Assembly (NCBI RefSeq): GCF_007988905.1
Contig: NZ_BJVA01000014.1
Coordinates: 1-64,000 of the forward strand
Origin: Gluconobacter kanchanaburiensis NBRC 103587
GTDB taxonomy: Bacteria; Pseudomonadota; Alphaproteobacteria; Acetobacterales; Acetobacteraceae
Length of the DNA: 64,000 bases
Reading direction: 5' to 3'
In this document: piece after piece, positions 1 through 9,306 of the stretch
How the letters are laid out: each line of letters begins with the position of its first letter
Position numbering within the stretch: the first letter of the stretch is position 1
The notes under the pieces: generated by a model
What the model was told of the DNA's origin: nothing
The model's database searches: none
The model's input: only the letters and a program-made list of their open reading frames with translations
Position numbers and translations under genes: made by a program

Positions 1-15
1 GGGGCCTGAGCCTAG
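1..15. mobile_element. Terminal end of an IS5-family element cut by the window edge
   Basis: The first 11 bases end in CCTGAGC and are followed by CTAG (12-15). The same CCTGAGC+CTAG pattern closes the IS5 remnant at 16286-16290. Its reverse complement (TTAG then GCTCAGG) opens the IS5 remnant at 17973. YTAR is the usual target of the IS5 group. I infer that an IS5-type element lies just left of the window. Only 11 bases are visible, so confidence is limited. Confidence 0.4.
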
Positions 16-78
16 TGATTCCTCTTCCCCAGCCTTTGGTAGCAATCCGCAAATGAGCGGTTTTGGGGCAATCTAACG

Positions 79-109
79 CGCCTCAAGAGAAGTAACTTCT
101 CTTGAGGCG
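79..109. terminator. Perfect 15-bp hairpin, probable transcription terminator
   Basis: CGCCTCAAGAGAAGT (79-93), one A, then its exact complement ACTTCTCTTGAGGCG (95-109). There is no long T-run on either side. It lies about 100 bp beyond the stop codon of the leftward dehydrogenase gene, so it most likely ends that transcript; it could also serve a gene to the left of the window. Confidence 0.6.
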
Positions 110-205
110 TTCTCAACCGAACACAGTTTAATGTGTAGTACATGAGAGATATGGGACAAAATAACCATATTATCTACCTAAAGCGTCAACCTTAGGTATT
201 TTTCG

Positions 206-2651
206 CTATTTTTGGTTCAACGAAAAGGCAATTACATAATCACCTCTATCCGGTGATTGTCGAGCTCCTCCAACAGAAACAACCACATACTGCCGGTGTG
301 TTACTGGTGAGATGTACGACATGGGTCCACCCTGACTTCCAACCGGTAGGCGTGCTTTCCAAACTTCCTTTCCGGTCGAGCTATCAAACGCACGGAGATA
401 GTAATCCTGCGTTCCCGCTATGAATACAAGACCACCCTTCGTCGCAAGAGTTCCCCCTAATGTAGGCATGCCAATAGGCATTTTCATATGCATTTTAACG
501 CCAAATGGACCAGTATCCTGCACAGTTCCAACGGGGACCTGCCAAAGGATTTTATGCGTCTTCAAGCTCACTGCTGACAAAGTACCAAAAGGCGGCTTCT
601 GGCAGGGAATTTGTAATGGTGACATGAAGCGATTCTTAACAACCGAATAGGGAGTGCCACCAAGAGGAACAGCTCCCATGCCAGCATTGACTGATTCACC
701 ACCATCAGACTCTTTTTGCGAATTGTGAGGATCAGTCCCACTTTTTGGCGCGTTTGGAACCATCCGCACCCATAGACCCAGACGCATATCATTTACAAAA
801 ATAAGATCATTATTAGGATCTGAGGAGATGCTGCCCCAGTTCATACCGCCCAATGAACCTGGAAAGCTTAGCGAGGTATCGGTACCTGGAGCAGTAAACA
901 ATCCTGTATATCGCATTGAGCGGAAATTAATCCGACATACGAGTTGATCAAATGGCGTTGCTCCCCACATATCAGATTCATGCAACGGACCGGCGCCAAT
1001 CTGAGGCATTCCTACAGAGAAAGGCTGTGTAGCAGAATATTGTTCGTTCGGGATATCAGCTTTTGGAACTGGAATTTCTTTTACTGTAGTAATCGGTTTT
1101 CCAGTCAGACGATCTAAAACAAAAATTTGTCCGGATTTGGTTCCGAAAACGACTGCCGGTTTTTGTCCATCCTTAGTCGGAACATTGATAAGAGAAGGCT
1201 GCATGGGAATATCAAAATCCCATAGATCATTATGCACTGTCTGATATACCCAGCGCAGATGGCCCGTCGTGGCGTCTAGCGCAAGAATCGATGTAGCATA
1301 TTTATGGTCTTCGGGAAGGCGGTTAGCGCCCCACAAATCCACCGAAGAACTACCCATCGGAATAAAAACCGTATTCATTGCGGCATCATAGGACATGGGA
1401 GCCCATGAGTTTGCTGAACTTCGACGGTAAGTCTCCCCCGGCGCCAGAACATGATTAGGATCGGGGTTGCGAGGATCAAAAGCCCAGCGCAGCGCACCCG
1501 TTATGACATCATAGCCCCGAATGACACCACCAGGCATGTCGGTTTTAACGTTATCCGCAACGCGTCCGCCAACGACAACGGTCGTGCCGGCTACGGTGGG
1601 AGCAGATGTGAGCTGATATTGAGGGTCGGGCGCATTACCCAGTCCTGCTAGAAGATTAACAGTTCCGTTATTTCCAAACTCTGTACAAAGTTTACCATTA
1701 TCAGCATTTATCGCGATCAAACGACCATCTGGTGTGTTGGTAAAGAGCCGCTTCTGACATGAAACAGAAGGATCATAAGTAACAGGAGCAGGATCTGAGA
1801 CCGCATTCAGTGTCGCAGGACGCTCCGCAGCCGCATCAAAATACCCCAACCCTCGGCAACGTTGCCAAACCTTTGACTGTGAATTTACCTTTGCTTCCCA
1901 GCGAGTTTTACCAGTATCAACGTCTACTGAAATGACATTGTTATGTGGAGTACACAGATATAGGCTTGTGTCTATCTGTAATGGAGTCTCCTGATCTTCC
2001 GCACCATTGCCACCCGGACTAATAGGGATATCACCAGTATGCATGACCCATGCTTGGTGCAGATGAGAAATATTATTCCGATTAATTTCAGAAAAGGGTG
2101 CGAAGCGCGTCCCTGCAGCCGTGCGACCGTAAGCCTCCCAATCACCATGACCATCCTGCGTACTCGCAAGAGGCAACTCTGCATCAGAACCTACCACCGG
2201 CGCATGAGGCATAAACATTTCTACAAACGCTACAGCGATACCCGCAAAGGTGATCCCCGATAGTCCATAAAACACCGGGCGCAAAGCGGTTTTACCGTTA
2301 AGCTGTCGAAGATATGGAACCAGGACTAGAAAAATAAGCAAAAAAACAGAAGGCACCATTAATCGTGAGAGTAATGGCCAAAAATCCCAACCGGCATCCC
2401 AGAAAGACCATAAAACAGTTGTCGCATAAAAGGTTATAAAAAGAGGAAAAGCCAGTATCTGACGGCGTACCAGGAAATATGCCGAAGACAGTAGCAACAG
2501 ACCTTCAAGAACAAAATAAGGGCTGCCTCGCAAAGATAGTAGCCAAGCCCCCCCCAACAAAAAAATATAATCCTGTTATCGTCAAAATGGCACTAAGCAA
2601 CCACGTTAGTGCCAGCCCAAGCCGGCTATCAGGCCTATCAATCCGATACAT
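206..2651 (-). CDS. Membrane-bound PQQ-dependent dehydrogenase (glucose/quinate/shikimate family), frameshifted near the N-terminus
   Basis: Oxidises a sugar or polyol at the periplasmic face and passes electrons to ubiquinone. The long frame (from TTG at 2560, 784 residues) has four membrane segments within residues 5-120, then an eight-bladed quinoprotein domain. The HNDLWDFD motif near residue 443 carries the expected catalytic Asp, and the Lys in GTKSGQIFVLDR near 475 fits the PQQ-binding Lys of Gcd. The natural start is probably ATG at 2651, which has AGGAGG just upstream and opens a first membrane helix in another frame. That frame would join the main one if the G8 tract at 2548-2555 had seven Gs, giving about 815 residues, the usual family length. 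The frame of the TTG start has an upstream TAA, so the visible ORF lacks helix 1. The divergent TetR gene and the OprB porin form its context. Glucose versus quinate specificity cannot be decided. Codon use is AT-richer than the core genes. Confidence 0.85.
2548..2555. repeat. Homopolymer C8 (G8 on the coding strand) causing the frameshift
   Basis: Eight consecutive Cs, followed after two A and one C by an A7 run. Reading from ATG 2651, the helix-1 frame stops soon after the tract. Removing one G joins it to the 784-residue frame at the family-typical GGAWLLSL region. It is a slippage-prone tract inside the coding region. A sequencing error is equally possible. Confidence 0.8.
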
Positions 2652-2701
2652 AGCACCCTCCTAATCGCAACAATACGCTGCTGCCATAAAAGTATTTTTA
2701 C

Positions 2702-2719
2702 ACTAACTAGATAGTCAGT
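2702..2719. promoter_or_regulatory. Probable TetR operator in the divergent promoter region
   Basis: The 18-bp ACTAACTAGATAGTCAGT is an imperfect palindrome (ACTRACT-N4-AGTYAGT). Its reverse complement matches the element at 3597-3614 at 15 of 18 positions. It lies 51 bp upstream of the dehydrogenase ATG and 140 bp upstream of the TetR ATG. Confidence 0.6.
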
Positions 2720-2858
2720 TGATTCGTCGAATAAGCTAAACAGCACACCTAACCCAACCGTCAATTGCCTTTTAGTAGGTCAACTCCTCGTGATAAGCTC
2801 GCTTCAGCGCTTCGTAACGCAGAAAATTTCGGACAAACCACGAAAAATAGGAGTTTTT

Positions 2859-3500
2859 ATGAGTGGCGACATAACGACATCACGCGATGCGGACCAGACA
2901 AGACAAAACATTCTTGAGGTAGCCCTTAAAGAATTTTCTGAATACGGCCTAACCGGAGCCCGCGTTGATAGGATTGCCAAAGGAACCCGCACTACAAAAG
3001 GTATGATTTACTATCATTTCGGTGACAAAGATGGCTTATATAAAGCGGTATTGGAAGAAATATACCCAAAACTTAGAAAATCAGAAGAAAAACTAGATAA
3101 ATCAAATCTTAGCCCCATAGAAGAGCTCGAAAAAATAATAGATTTTACATTTGAATATCACAAGAATAACGAAAATTTTGTAAGAATGGTGATGATAGAA
3201 AACATAAACAACGGAGAAACCCTAAGAAAAACAGACGTAGATACTGGAGTAAGCCAGAATATTCTTATGGAATTAAGTTCAATACTAATTAGAGGTCAAA
3301 AAGAAAAAGTATTTAATAGAAATATTTCACCCATTGACCTGCATTTGTTATATACATCCTTCTGTTTTTATAGGGTCAGCAATCATCATACGGTGTCAAC
3401 TGTACTTGGAATGAATATGTTAAGCTCATCGAATAGCATAAGGCATAAACGCTTAGTGAAAGATGTGATAATCGCGTATTTGTTATCATCGGAGCCATAA
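2859..3500 (+). CDS. TetR/AcrR family transcriptional regulator
   Basis: A 213-residue dimeric repressor-type protein. The N-terminal helix-turn-helix runs from about residue 15 to 60 (RQNILEVALKEFSEYG, then TTKGMIYYHFGDKDGLYKAV), the canonical TetR signature. The C-terminal ligand domain is AT-rich and typical only in length. I chose ATG 2859 because AGGAG lies 7 bases before it; the frame could extend to 2790, but that adds a non-family leader. It is divergent from the PQQ dehydrogenase and followed by the porin gene. Matching 18-bp palindromes stand before both neighbours, so it probably controls both units and itself. The inducer is unknown. Confidence 0.9.
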   Translation: MSGDITTSRDADQTRQNILEVALKEFSEYGLTGARVDRIAKGTRTTKGMIYYHFGDKDGLYKAVLEEIYPKLRKSEEKLDKSNLSPIEELEKIIDFTFEYHKNNENFVRMVMIENINNGETLRKTDVDTGVSQNILMELSSILIRGQKEKVFNRNISPIDLHLLYTSFCFYRVSNHHTVSTVLGMNMLSSSNSIRHKRLVKDVIIAYLLSSEP

Positions 3501-3596
3501 TTGGGCGTTCGTAGTCACTTTCCCGTCATCCCTGCGCTAATCTCAAAAGCGTGATTTTTGTGGAATTTATTTTCATCCTATCGGCTTAAAAATCAT

Positions 3597-3614
3597 ACTG
3601 ACTGACTAGTTGGT
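3597..3614. promoter_or_regulatory. Second copy of the TetR operator, upstream of the porin
   Basis: ACTGACTGACTAGTTGGT has inverted arms ACTGACT and AGTTGGT. It matches the complement of the 2702-2719 element at 15 of 18 positions. It ends 31 bp before the porin ATG, a position suited to repression. Confidence 0.6.
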
Positions 3615-3645
3615 TATCATTCACGAGATTTAAGTTGAATAGTCG

Positions 3646-5091
3646 ATGCCTCGCATTTACCTTGCCCCTCGTTATTCCGTAGCTCGCATAATCCTGTTTT
3701 GCGTGGTGATGTGCTCCTGGGGCGTCTTGTTCCCGGCAGATGCCGCTACGGAAAATAGCACATACACCCCCGCAGAGCCCCCTAACTCTGATCCGGGAAA
3801 TGTTTTTGTAAAGCCTCCGAAGGCTCCTATTGAGCTATCAACCAATAAGTCTCCTTTCAGCAATAAAGCCTTGGGAGATCCTTTTGGCGCCCGTACATGG
3901 CTTCATAAAAAAGGAGTAGATTTAACATTAACTTATTTGACTGAAACACTAGCTAACGTTTCTGGCGGGCGGCGAAAAGGCATAGCCTATGATCATCAAA
4001 TTACAATGGGTATTGATATTGATCTGCAAAAATTAATCGGCGCTAAAGGGCTTAGCTTCCGAATGCTTGGCGTACAACGCGCTGGACGTGATGTCGCCAA
4101 AAACTACGTTGGAGACCTAACATTGCTTGAGCCGCAGCAAAGCTTTGGTGTGGGTGGCAATGTTCTCTACCATCTTGTGCAGCTTTATTTGCAGCAGAAG
4201 CTCGCGAACGATCGTGTCACAATTACAGCTGGTTTTTATCCACCGAATATGAGTTTTGGTTCATTTCCACTTGGATGTTATGCACTCGACAACGTAACAT
4301 GCTCGCACCCAACAGCTGTTTCGGTTTCGTCTCATTGGCGCTCTTGGCCATATGCAGAGCTCGGAACTCAAATAGAGTATGATCCAATAAAATCGGTTTA
4401 TACCCGCGTGGGATTATTTCAAGACACAAAAAAAGACGGCGGGATTGCTGGATTTACAATTACTACGGCATCACTTGGGATCATGATCCCCATGGAAATC
4501 GGCTGGAATCCCCAATGGGGGCGAGATAAATTACCCGGACATTATAAGATCGGTGGCTATATTGATACATCAAACAATAAAGACCTCTATAGATCTGTTA
4601 CTGGAGAACCAATCGTCCTTTCACATGCTCCAGCCCGCATAGAGCGCCAAAGAGGAGCCGCCTATATTGGTGGTGATCAAATGCTATTTCGATTTGGTCC
4701 GGGACCACGAGATGGTCTAATTGTGATGGGGATTGCGACTGACGCAACAGGGTCATCTCTGCCTTTCAGACACCAATATACCGCGGGATTGGTTGCTCAG
4801 CACTTCATCCCAGGCAGAGATGCGGATTATGCATCAATTTTCTTTTCAAATCTTCAAGTTAACCCCAACCTTACCAGAACGCAGGAACTTCAACAGGATC
4901 TCGGCATTAAATTACAAAATGGCGTTCACGCCGTAGAAACCAATATTCAGGTCTTAGAAATGGACTATTCCTTTAAATTATATTCTGGAATATCCATAGT
5001 TCCCGATTTGCAAATTATATTTCGTCCAGACGCTGGAAGTTATTACAACAATGCACTTGTAACCGGATTTAGAATTTTAGCGGACCTATGA
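3646..5091 (+). CDS. Carbohydrate-selective porin, OprB family
   Basis: A 481-residue outer-membrane protein. Residues 1-34 form a signal peptide (hydrophobic IILFCVVMCSWGVLF, cleavage after ADAA). The mature protein has the OprB pattern: an N-terminal GDPFGARTWLHKKGVDLTLTY segment, alternating amphipathic beta strands, and a C-terminal strand ending in aromatic/hydrophobic residues (GFRILADL). Family members let sugars and small polar solutes cross the outer membrane. Its place beside a periplasmic PQQ dehydrogenase under one TetR operator suggests it delivers that enzyme's substrate. No clear Shine-Dalgarno precedes ATG 3646, so the start is fairly but not fully certain. AT-rich like its neighbours. 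Confidence 0.88.
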   Translation: MPRIYLAPRYSVARIILFCVVMCSWGVLFPADAATENSTYTPAEPPNSDPGNVFVKPPKAPIELSTNKSPFSNKALGDPFGARTWLHKKGVDLTLTYLTETLANVSGGRRKGIAYDHQITMGIDIDLQKLIGAKGLSFRMLGVQRAGRDVAKNYVGDLTLLEPQQSFGVGGNVLYHLVQLYLQQKLANDRVTITAGFYPPNMSFGSFPLGCYALDNVTCSHPTAVSVSSHWRSWPYAELGTQIEYDPIKSVYTRVGLFQDTKKDGGIAGFTITTASLGIMIPMEIGWNPQWGRDKLPGHYKIGGYIDTSNNKDLYRSVTGEPIVLSHAPARIERQRGAAYIGGDQMLFRFGPGPRDGLIVMGIATDATGSSLPFRHQYTAGLVAQHFIPGRDADYASIFFSNLQVNPNLTRTQELQQDLGIKLQNGVHAVETNIQVLEMDYSFKLYSGISIVPDLQIIFRPDAGSYYNNALVTGFRILADL

Positions 5092-5230
5092 ACCTTTATG
5101 GATTTCTTCAAACGGGCTTCGAATAGTCGTCATATCAAAGATGGAAAGACTGTTTGAAAATCCTCTGATAAAATCGTCTCGCACCTGTTCTCAATGACAC
5201 AAGCCATAATGGCGCACGGTAGTCAGGCTT

Positions 5231-5261
5231 ATGATGTCAGGGACCAGTTCCCCGACATCAT
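5231..5261. terminator. Hairpin downstream of the porin gene
   Basis: ATGATGTCAGGG pairs with CCCCGACATCAT around a 7-base loop with one mismatch. It lies 140 bp after the porin stop codon. A weak T-rich stretch follows about 10 bases later. Probable terminator. Confidence 0.5.
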
Positions 5262-5269
5262 CTAAAGAA

Positions 5270-5386
5270 AGTTTTGTTGCATAAATGGTTTGTAGAGATT
5301 TTGATTTTTTGTTCAGTTTGTTAACTGCGCGTGATGAGCAAACCAAAGGCTAAACGTTACCACACGACAAACTGGTCCTCCCCCGG
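5270..5386 (+). mobile_element. Left-end remnant of an IS903-like IS5-family insertion sequence
   Basis: The sequence opens with GTTTTGTTGCATAAATGG, close to the terminal repeat common in IS903-type elements. An ATG at 5334 follows and reads MSKPKAKRYHTTNWSS, the usual transposase N-terminus of that group. The match ends near 5386 and no further transposase is visible. The element is therefore broken after about 17 codons. Confidence 0.6.
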
Positions 5387-5951
5387 CTTCTTGCAGGAGA
5401 TCCCTGAAGATGAAGGCGTCGTCAACCGTGGCGCGCAGACTGTCATACCTTTCAGAAACAACTCAAAGCTATGCCCCCCACATCAGTAGGAGGCATAGCC
5501 TGAAATGAAGCTCAGCAAGCTTGCGCGCATCTCGGACGGGCGAGCTGGAAGCGATAGAGCGAATATGCCGCGTCGAGACAAAAGGCTCTGTATCAAGCTT
5601 CTGGGACAGAGCCTAATAGATCGGAATTTCAATCGTCAACTCATCGAAATTTATATCCGCGCCGGCATTGTCACGTCATCACAGTAAATTACGCAATAAA
5701 ACCGTACGTTTTCGAGAGCAGATCGGAACTAAGGACAGGACTTACCGCATGGATAACGTATTACAACCGAGAGGGCCCCGCATTGAACATTGGCGGGAGG
5801 TACGCCTGATGAAACGATCATGACTTACCGACGCCATTGTCGTCCGGGGGTAATTCCAGACCCAATAGCCAACAGAAACACCCTCAAAATGGCGGCATAA
5901 CAATAACCAGCCATAGATTATTACGATAATAAAACCATCAAAAAGGATGGA
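5387..5951. other. No recognisable gene; decayed AT-rich DNA
   Basis: Only short open frames occur on either strand. One of them, around 5508-5610 (frame ending ELEAIERICRVETKG then a stop), looks like real coding sequence but is too short to identify. It lies between an IS fragment and a decayed hydrolase, so I read the stretch as debris. Confidence 0.4.
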
Positions 5952-6745
5952 TCAAACCAAATATCCGACAATAAATTCCAGAATGTCCAAATTGATAATG
6001 TCTGCATGTGCCGTGTGCATGTCACGCGAATAATTCTGCAGGAGCTAATCCCGGAGAATGGCTGCACTCCTATAGCGGACCACCTACCCTGAAGAACGAA
6101 AGTCAGTACGGTTATGACCTTCAGGTCCTCGCTCTGATCCGTTTCTAAAAGCACTTTTATCCCGTCATAATGGGCCTTTGCACTTCCCATGTTCCCCTGA
6201 CGCCACCAATTATGGATCGTGCCTTCTGAAACCTGTGCTCCCGGACGGTTGAAACCGTAGAACGGACTGGTCGGGACATTGAGGAAGAACTACGCGCGAT
6301 TGGCAGTCATTGCGTCACGCAGGTCATTCAAAACCTCAATGCGCGTTTCTTCAACGCTGCGCTTTATTTTTAAGCATGAACAACTCTACGGCATTACTGA
6401 GCACAGTTTTGGCAACACGTTTCCGAGACTGCCCATACCTTGCGACATGGCGATCCACTTCGCCACCTTCCGTGAAAGGTCCGATATGAATAGCGCTTTT
6501 CAACTCCAGATATTCGATTAACAGAGCAATATCAGAAGCATAATGATCCATATCATGAGCGTGGCTACCCTAAGCCGAGCGTCCATGTCCGCGACGGTCA
6601 TGCGCAATCACACGAAACCTTTTATTCAAGAAAAAGAGCATCTAAGCGTCTCAGTCATACGCACCAAGAGACCAGCCATTATGGAAAACAATTGGCTAAG
6701 CCTCTTTCGATCTCCAGTATTTGGAAAAAATCTGCATGCTGTCGG
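5952..6745 (-). pseudogene. Decayed alpha/beta hydrolase (non-haem chloroperoxidase type)
   Basis: Reading leftward across frames reproduces most of a chloroperoxidase-like hydrolase: PIVFHNGWSL, then RVIAHDRRGHGRSA, MDHYASDIALLIEYL, GGEVDRHVARYGQSRKRVAK, FYGFNRPGAQVSEGTI with NWWRQGNMGSAKAHYD, and an end HADIINLDILEFIVGYLV before TGA at 5952. Intact relatives run about 275 residues. Here in-frame stops interrupt the frame near 6690, 6650, 6585 and 6290, and there is a frameshift after about 6080. The nucleophile elbow is ruined, reading GPFTEGG where the family has GHSTGGG. It cannot encode a working enzyme. It sits beside IS debris in the AT-rich segment. Confidence 0.8.
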
Positions 6746-6881
6746 ATGTAGTGACAAATAGCATGAATGTATTCCTTTACTGACTTCTGCCTTCAAAATT
6801 TCAGTGCCGGCACCATGTTCGGTACCTGATAGGAACTTTAAGGCGGAGAATAAGGAGCTTATATAGAAATAATAAAAATTA

Positions 6882-6899
6882 ATTGTTTCCCGTTTTTAT
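6882..6899. promoter_or_regulatory. Possible regulatory element upstream of the LysR gene
   Basis: ATTGTTTCCCGTTTTTAT differs by one base from ATTGTTTCCTGTTTTTAT at 11421-11438 upstream of the YceI operon. Only the right half of the GAAAC-N5-GTTTC palindrome is conserved here. It lies about 70 bp before the LysR start and may be an autoregulatory half-site. Confidence 0.4.
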
Positions 6900-6969
6900 C
6901 TATTTCACATATGCCTTAATAAGATTCACTCGTTCCCGTGTAGCGAAATCTCTTCTGAGGACTGTTGAT

Positions 6970-7890
6970 ATGAGATTGCCGGATTTTGAAGCCTGGGCCA
7001 TTTTTGCCAAAGTCTCTGAACGCGGGTCTTTCGTGCGAGCTGCCGAAGAGCTTCAGCTTTCCAAACCAACGATCTCCAAAGCCATCAATCGTCTGGAGCA
7101 GTCTCTGGGCATTGCATTATTCAATCGGAATTCCCGGCAGATGTCCGTAACGGAAACGGGCCGCATGCTGCTTGGACATGCCAACCGAATTCTTGCTGAA
7201 GCAGAAGCGGCCGAAAGCGAAGCCCGCGGAGGCACCCACCGTCCTTCAGGCCTGATCCGGGTCGCTGCTCCCATGGCGTTTGGAATCCGGCATCTCTCAC
7301 CCGCGCTCCCAGCTTTTCTGGAGAAATATCCAGATATCGACATCACTGTCGATTTCAGCGATTCCCTCGTCGATCTCGTGGCTGAAGGTTATGATCTGGC
7401 TTTAAGGATTGCGTCTCTGGCCGATTCATCTCTGCGTGCCCGGCATCTTTGTGGAGTCCGCCTGCTTCTGGTCGCAACTCCAGAATATCTGGATCGTATC
7501 GGGCGCCCAACGCATCCACGTGATCTCGAAGGGCAGAAAAGCTTCGTTTATACGAATACCTCCGCTCCTGGTACACTGCGCCTCACCTCCATAGAAACCG
7601 ATGAGGATTATGTGCTGTCGCAGGCTTCGCGCTTTAGGGCCGATAATGCAGAAGCATTTCTTCCGGCCTTGAAAGCGCATCTGGGGTTTGGCCTGTTTCC
7701 AGAATTCATGGTCTGGGACGGCCTACAGGACGGGCGTTTCGAACAGATCCTGCCGGACTGGGATGCCGCAAGTATTGCACTTTATCTCGTGACATCCAGT
7801 AGTACGCTCCGCCCCTTCCGTGTCAATGCCTTGATGGAGCATCTGGTCTCTACATTTGAACATCCGCCCTGGGCCAAAACGGGCACCTGA
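6970..7890 (+). CDS. LysR family transcriptional regulator
   Basis: A 306-residue regulator. The winged HTH occupies residues 3-62 (FEAWAIFAKVSERGSFVRAAE, then SKPTISKAINRLEQSLG). The effector domain begins near residue 90 with GLIRVAAPMAFGIRHLSP and resembles the CrgA/PecT-like subgroup that responds to small organic molecules. I chose ATG 6970, which gives the normal family N-terminus; the frame is open to 6883 but adds an unlikely leader. It converges with the DoxX gene, and the elements at 8443 and 11414 suggest its regulon includes that gene and the YceI operon. Its effector is unknown. Confidence 0.9.
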   Translation: MRLPDFEAWAIFAKVSERGSFVRAAEELQLSKPTISKAINRLEQSLGIALFNRNSRQMSVTETGRMLLGHANRILAEAEAAESEARGGTHRPSGLIRVAAPMAFGIRHLSPALPAFLEKYPDIDITVDFSDSLVDLVAEGYDLALRIASLADSSLRARHLCGVRLLLVATPEYLDRIGRPTHPRDLEGQKSFVYTNTSAPGTLRLTSIETDEDYVLSQASRFRADNAEAFLPALKAHLGFGLFPEFMVWDGLQDGRFEQILPDWDAASIALYLVTSSSTLRPFRVNALMEHLVSTFEHPPWAKTGT

Positions 7891-7911
7891 GGTCCGATCA
7901 AAAAAGTACTC

Positions 7912-8322
7912 TTATCGACGCAGGGCATCTACAGAGAAACGACCCGCTCCAGAACCAGCGAGGGAAAGAAGACCGCCTGCGATACTAAAGTTCTTGTAGA
8001 AATGAATCCACATATCATAACGAACCATACCATCAAACGCCCAGTAATGATGCCCGATAAACGCTGTAACGATTGTATAGATAGCTAGTATGATCGACAG
8101 CGGTTTTGTCAAGAAGCCGGCGACAAGTGCCAGACCGATACCCAGTTCGGTAACGATAGCGATGATGGCCGATAAAGTCGGGACCGGAGCACCCGTGCTG
8201 GCCATGTAGCCTACGGTGCCCTCAAAACCCATTAGTTTGCTCCATCCCATCAGGACAAACAAAAGAGCCAGAAGAATGCGTGAGGCGAGAAGAAGCTGAT
8301 CGCGAGGGAAGAACGTGTTCAT
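7912..8322 (-). CDS. DoxX family membrane protein
   Basis: A 136-residue inner-membrane protein with four hydrophobic segments. The family signature is clear: ASRILLALLFVLMGWSKLMG at residues 13-32, then TELGIGLALVAGFLTKPLS near 60-75. DoxX proteins are small quinone- or redox-linked membrane subunits, some tied to oxidative stress or thiosulfate oxidation; the exact role here is not known. A GAAAC-N5-GTTTC element sits 121 bp upstream of the start, the same element and nearly the same distance as in the YceI/cytochrome b561 operon, which links it to periplasmic redox functions. Confidence 0.85.
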   Translation of the reverse strand: MNTFFPRDQLLLASRILLALLFVLMGWSKLMGFEGTVGYMASTGAPVPTLSAIIAIVTELGIGLALVAGFLTKPLSIILAIYTIVTAFIGHHYWAFDGMVRYDMWIHFYKNFSIAGGLLSLAGSGAGRFSVDALRR

Positions 8323-8442
8323 TGGTTTATCTTTCGTCTTTGGAAAGTATCTGACGTTCGGCTGGAAGCTTGCGCTTTTGCGTTCCGGGACCGTTGATGT
8401 CTGTTTTATCTCCGCCGCATAAACAAATAAATGGAAATGATA

Positions 8443-8457
8443 GAAACTATATGTTTC
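8443..8457. promoter_or_regulatory. GAAAC-N5-GTTTC operator upstream of doxX
   Basis: GAAACTATATGTTTC is a perfect-arm palindrome starting 121 bp upstream of the DoxX start codon. The same arms and spacing occur at 11414-11428, 124 bp upstream of the YceI operon. I infer a common regulator, probably the adjacent LysR protein. Confidence 0.55.
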
Positions 8458-9306
8458 TTTTTTTTATCGTAATACGTATTTTCTGAGCGACAAATTTCTC
8501 AACAGAATCCAATCTGAAGACTCGTCCCGAGAACAATCGCATGATGATAAACACCGGCTGCGCCAGGGGCGGGCGATAACGTACTGGATGTCAGGCGTCG
8601 GAAACGTACCCGAAGCGAGATGCACACCATATTGAGCTTCCAGAACACCAGTATGGTTCTGGGCGTCCCGATGTTCCAGTGGCGCCCCTTTCGACAGAGT
8701 GAAAAGATTTCCCTATCAATTCAGGACGATATCCGAAGCCTATGCAGTACAGGCGTAAAAACTTGCCCTCAGATGAAGCGGCTTCTGACTCTTTCCCCAA
8801 TGATGAGCCCAACCCGTCTCAACGGGAAGCAATCGCAGAAGATCGGCGCAGCATTGAAAAGCATCACAGCGCCCACCCGGCCTGCCATAGAGAGGGGTGC
8901 CGAAGCCATTCAAACCGGCCAGAAGTTCCCAGCCTGCATCAGCGTCAACAGATGTCTTCCCTGCATAATCCGCGCATTTCTGCATTCCGCCGGAAACATT
9001 TCCAACGGCCATGCCAAAGTAATTCATTCTCAGAACAATCCCTTAGCGTGCAAGAAATGGACGGATGCCCCACCAGTCGCCCGGAAGAGCCTCATCATGT
9101 TGTGCGCCGGGCGTGTGGCGGGAGTGGTCGATACTTACAGAACAGGCCATGCCGAATAAGCGATGGCCATTTTCTGGTCGGCTTGTGCAGATCGTTTCTA
9201 ACGCTCTTCTTCAGCTTTTATCGACCGGAGAAAAGAAGAAGAAAACTTCCACTTTTACGCCGATATAGAGCTTTCTGGACGCTTTCGTTGGTAATGCAGT
9301 ATCCAG
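8458..9306. other. No assignable gene; possibly decayed coding DNA
   Basis: Long open frames occur on both strands (for example 8742-9323 forward and 8740-9027 reverse), but none shows a convincing start, a family motif or compositional bias that separates it from the opposite frame. Short plausible stretches shift frame on the reverse strand, which suggests a degraded gene that I cannot name. Confidence 0.35.

Noticed and set aside
420-650. 76-residue plus-strand ORF
   Set aside because: It lies inside the dehydrogenase on the opposite strand and has no family features.
2790-2858. Upstream extension of the TetR frame
   Set aside because: The internal ATG at 2859 has a good ribosome site and the normal TetR N-terminus.
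5231-5261. Hairpin considered as an IS terminal repeat
   Set aside because: The stem lies before the IS end at 5270 and shows no partner copy, so a terminator is the simpler reading.
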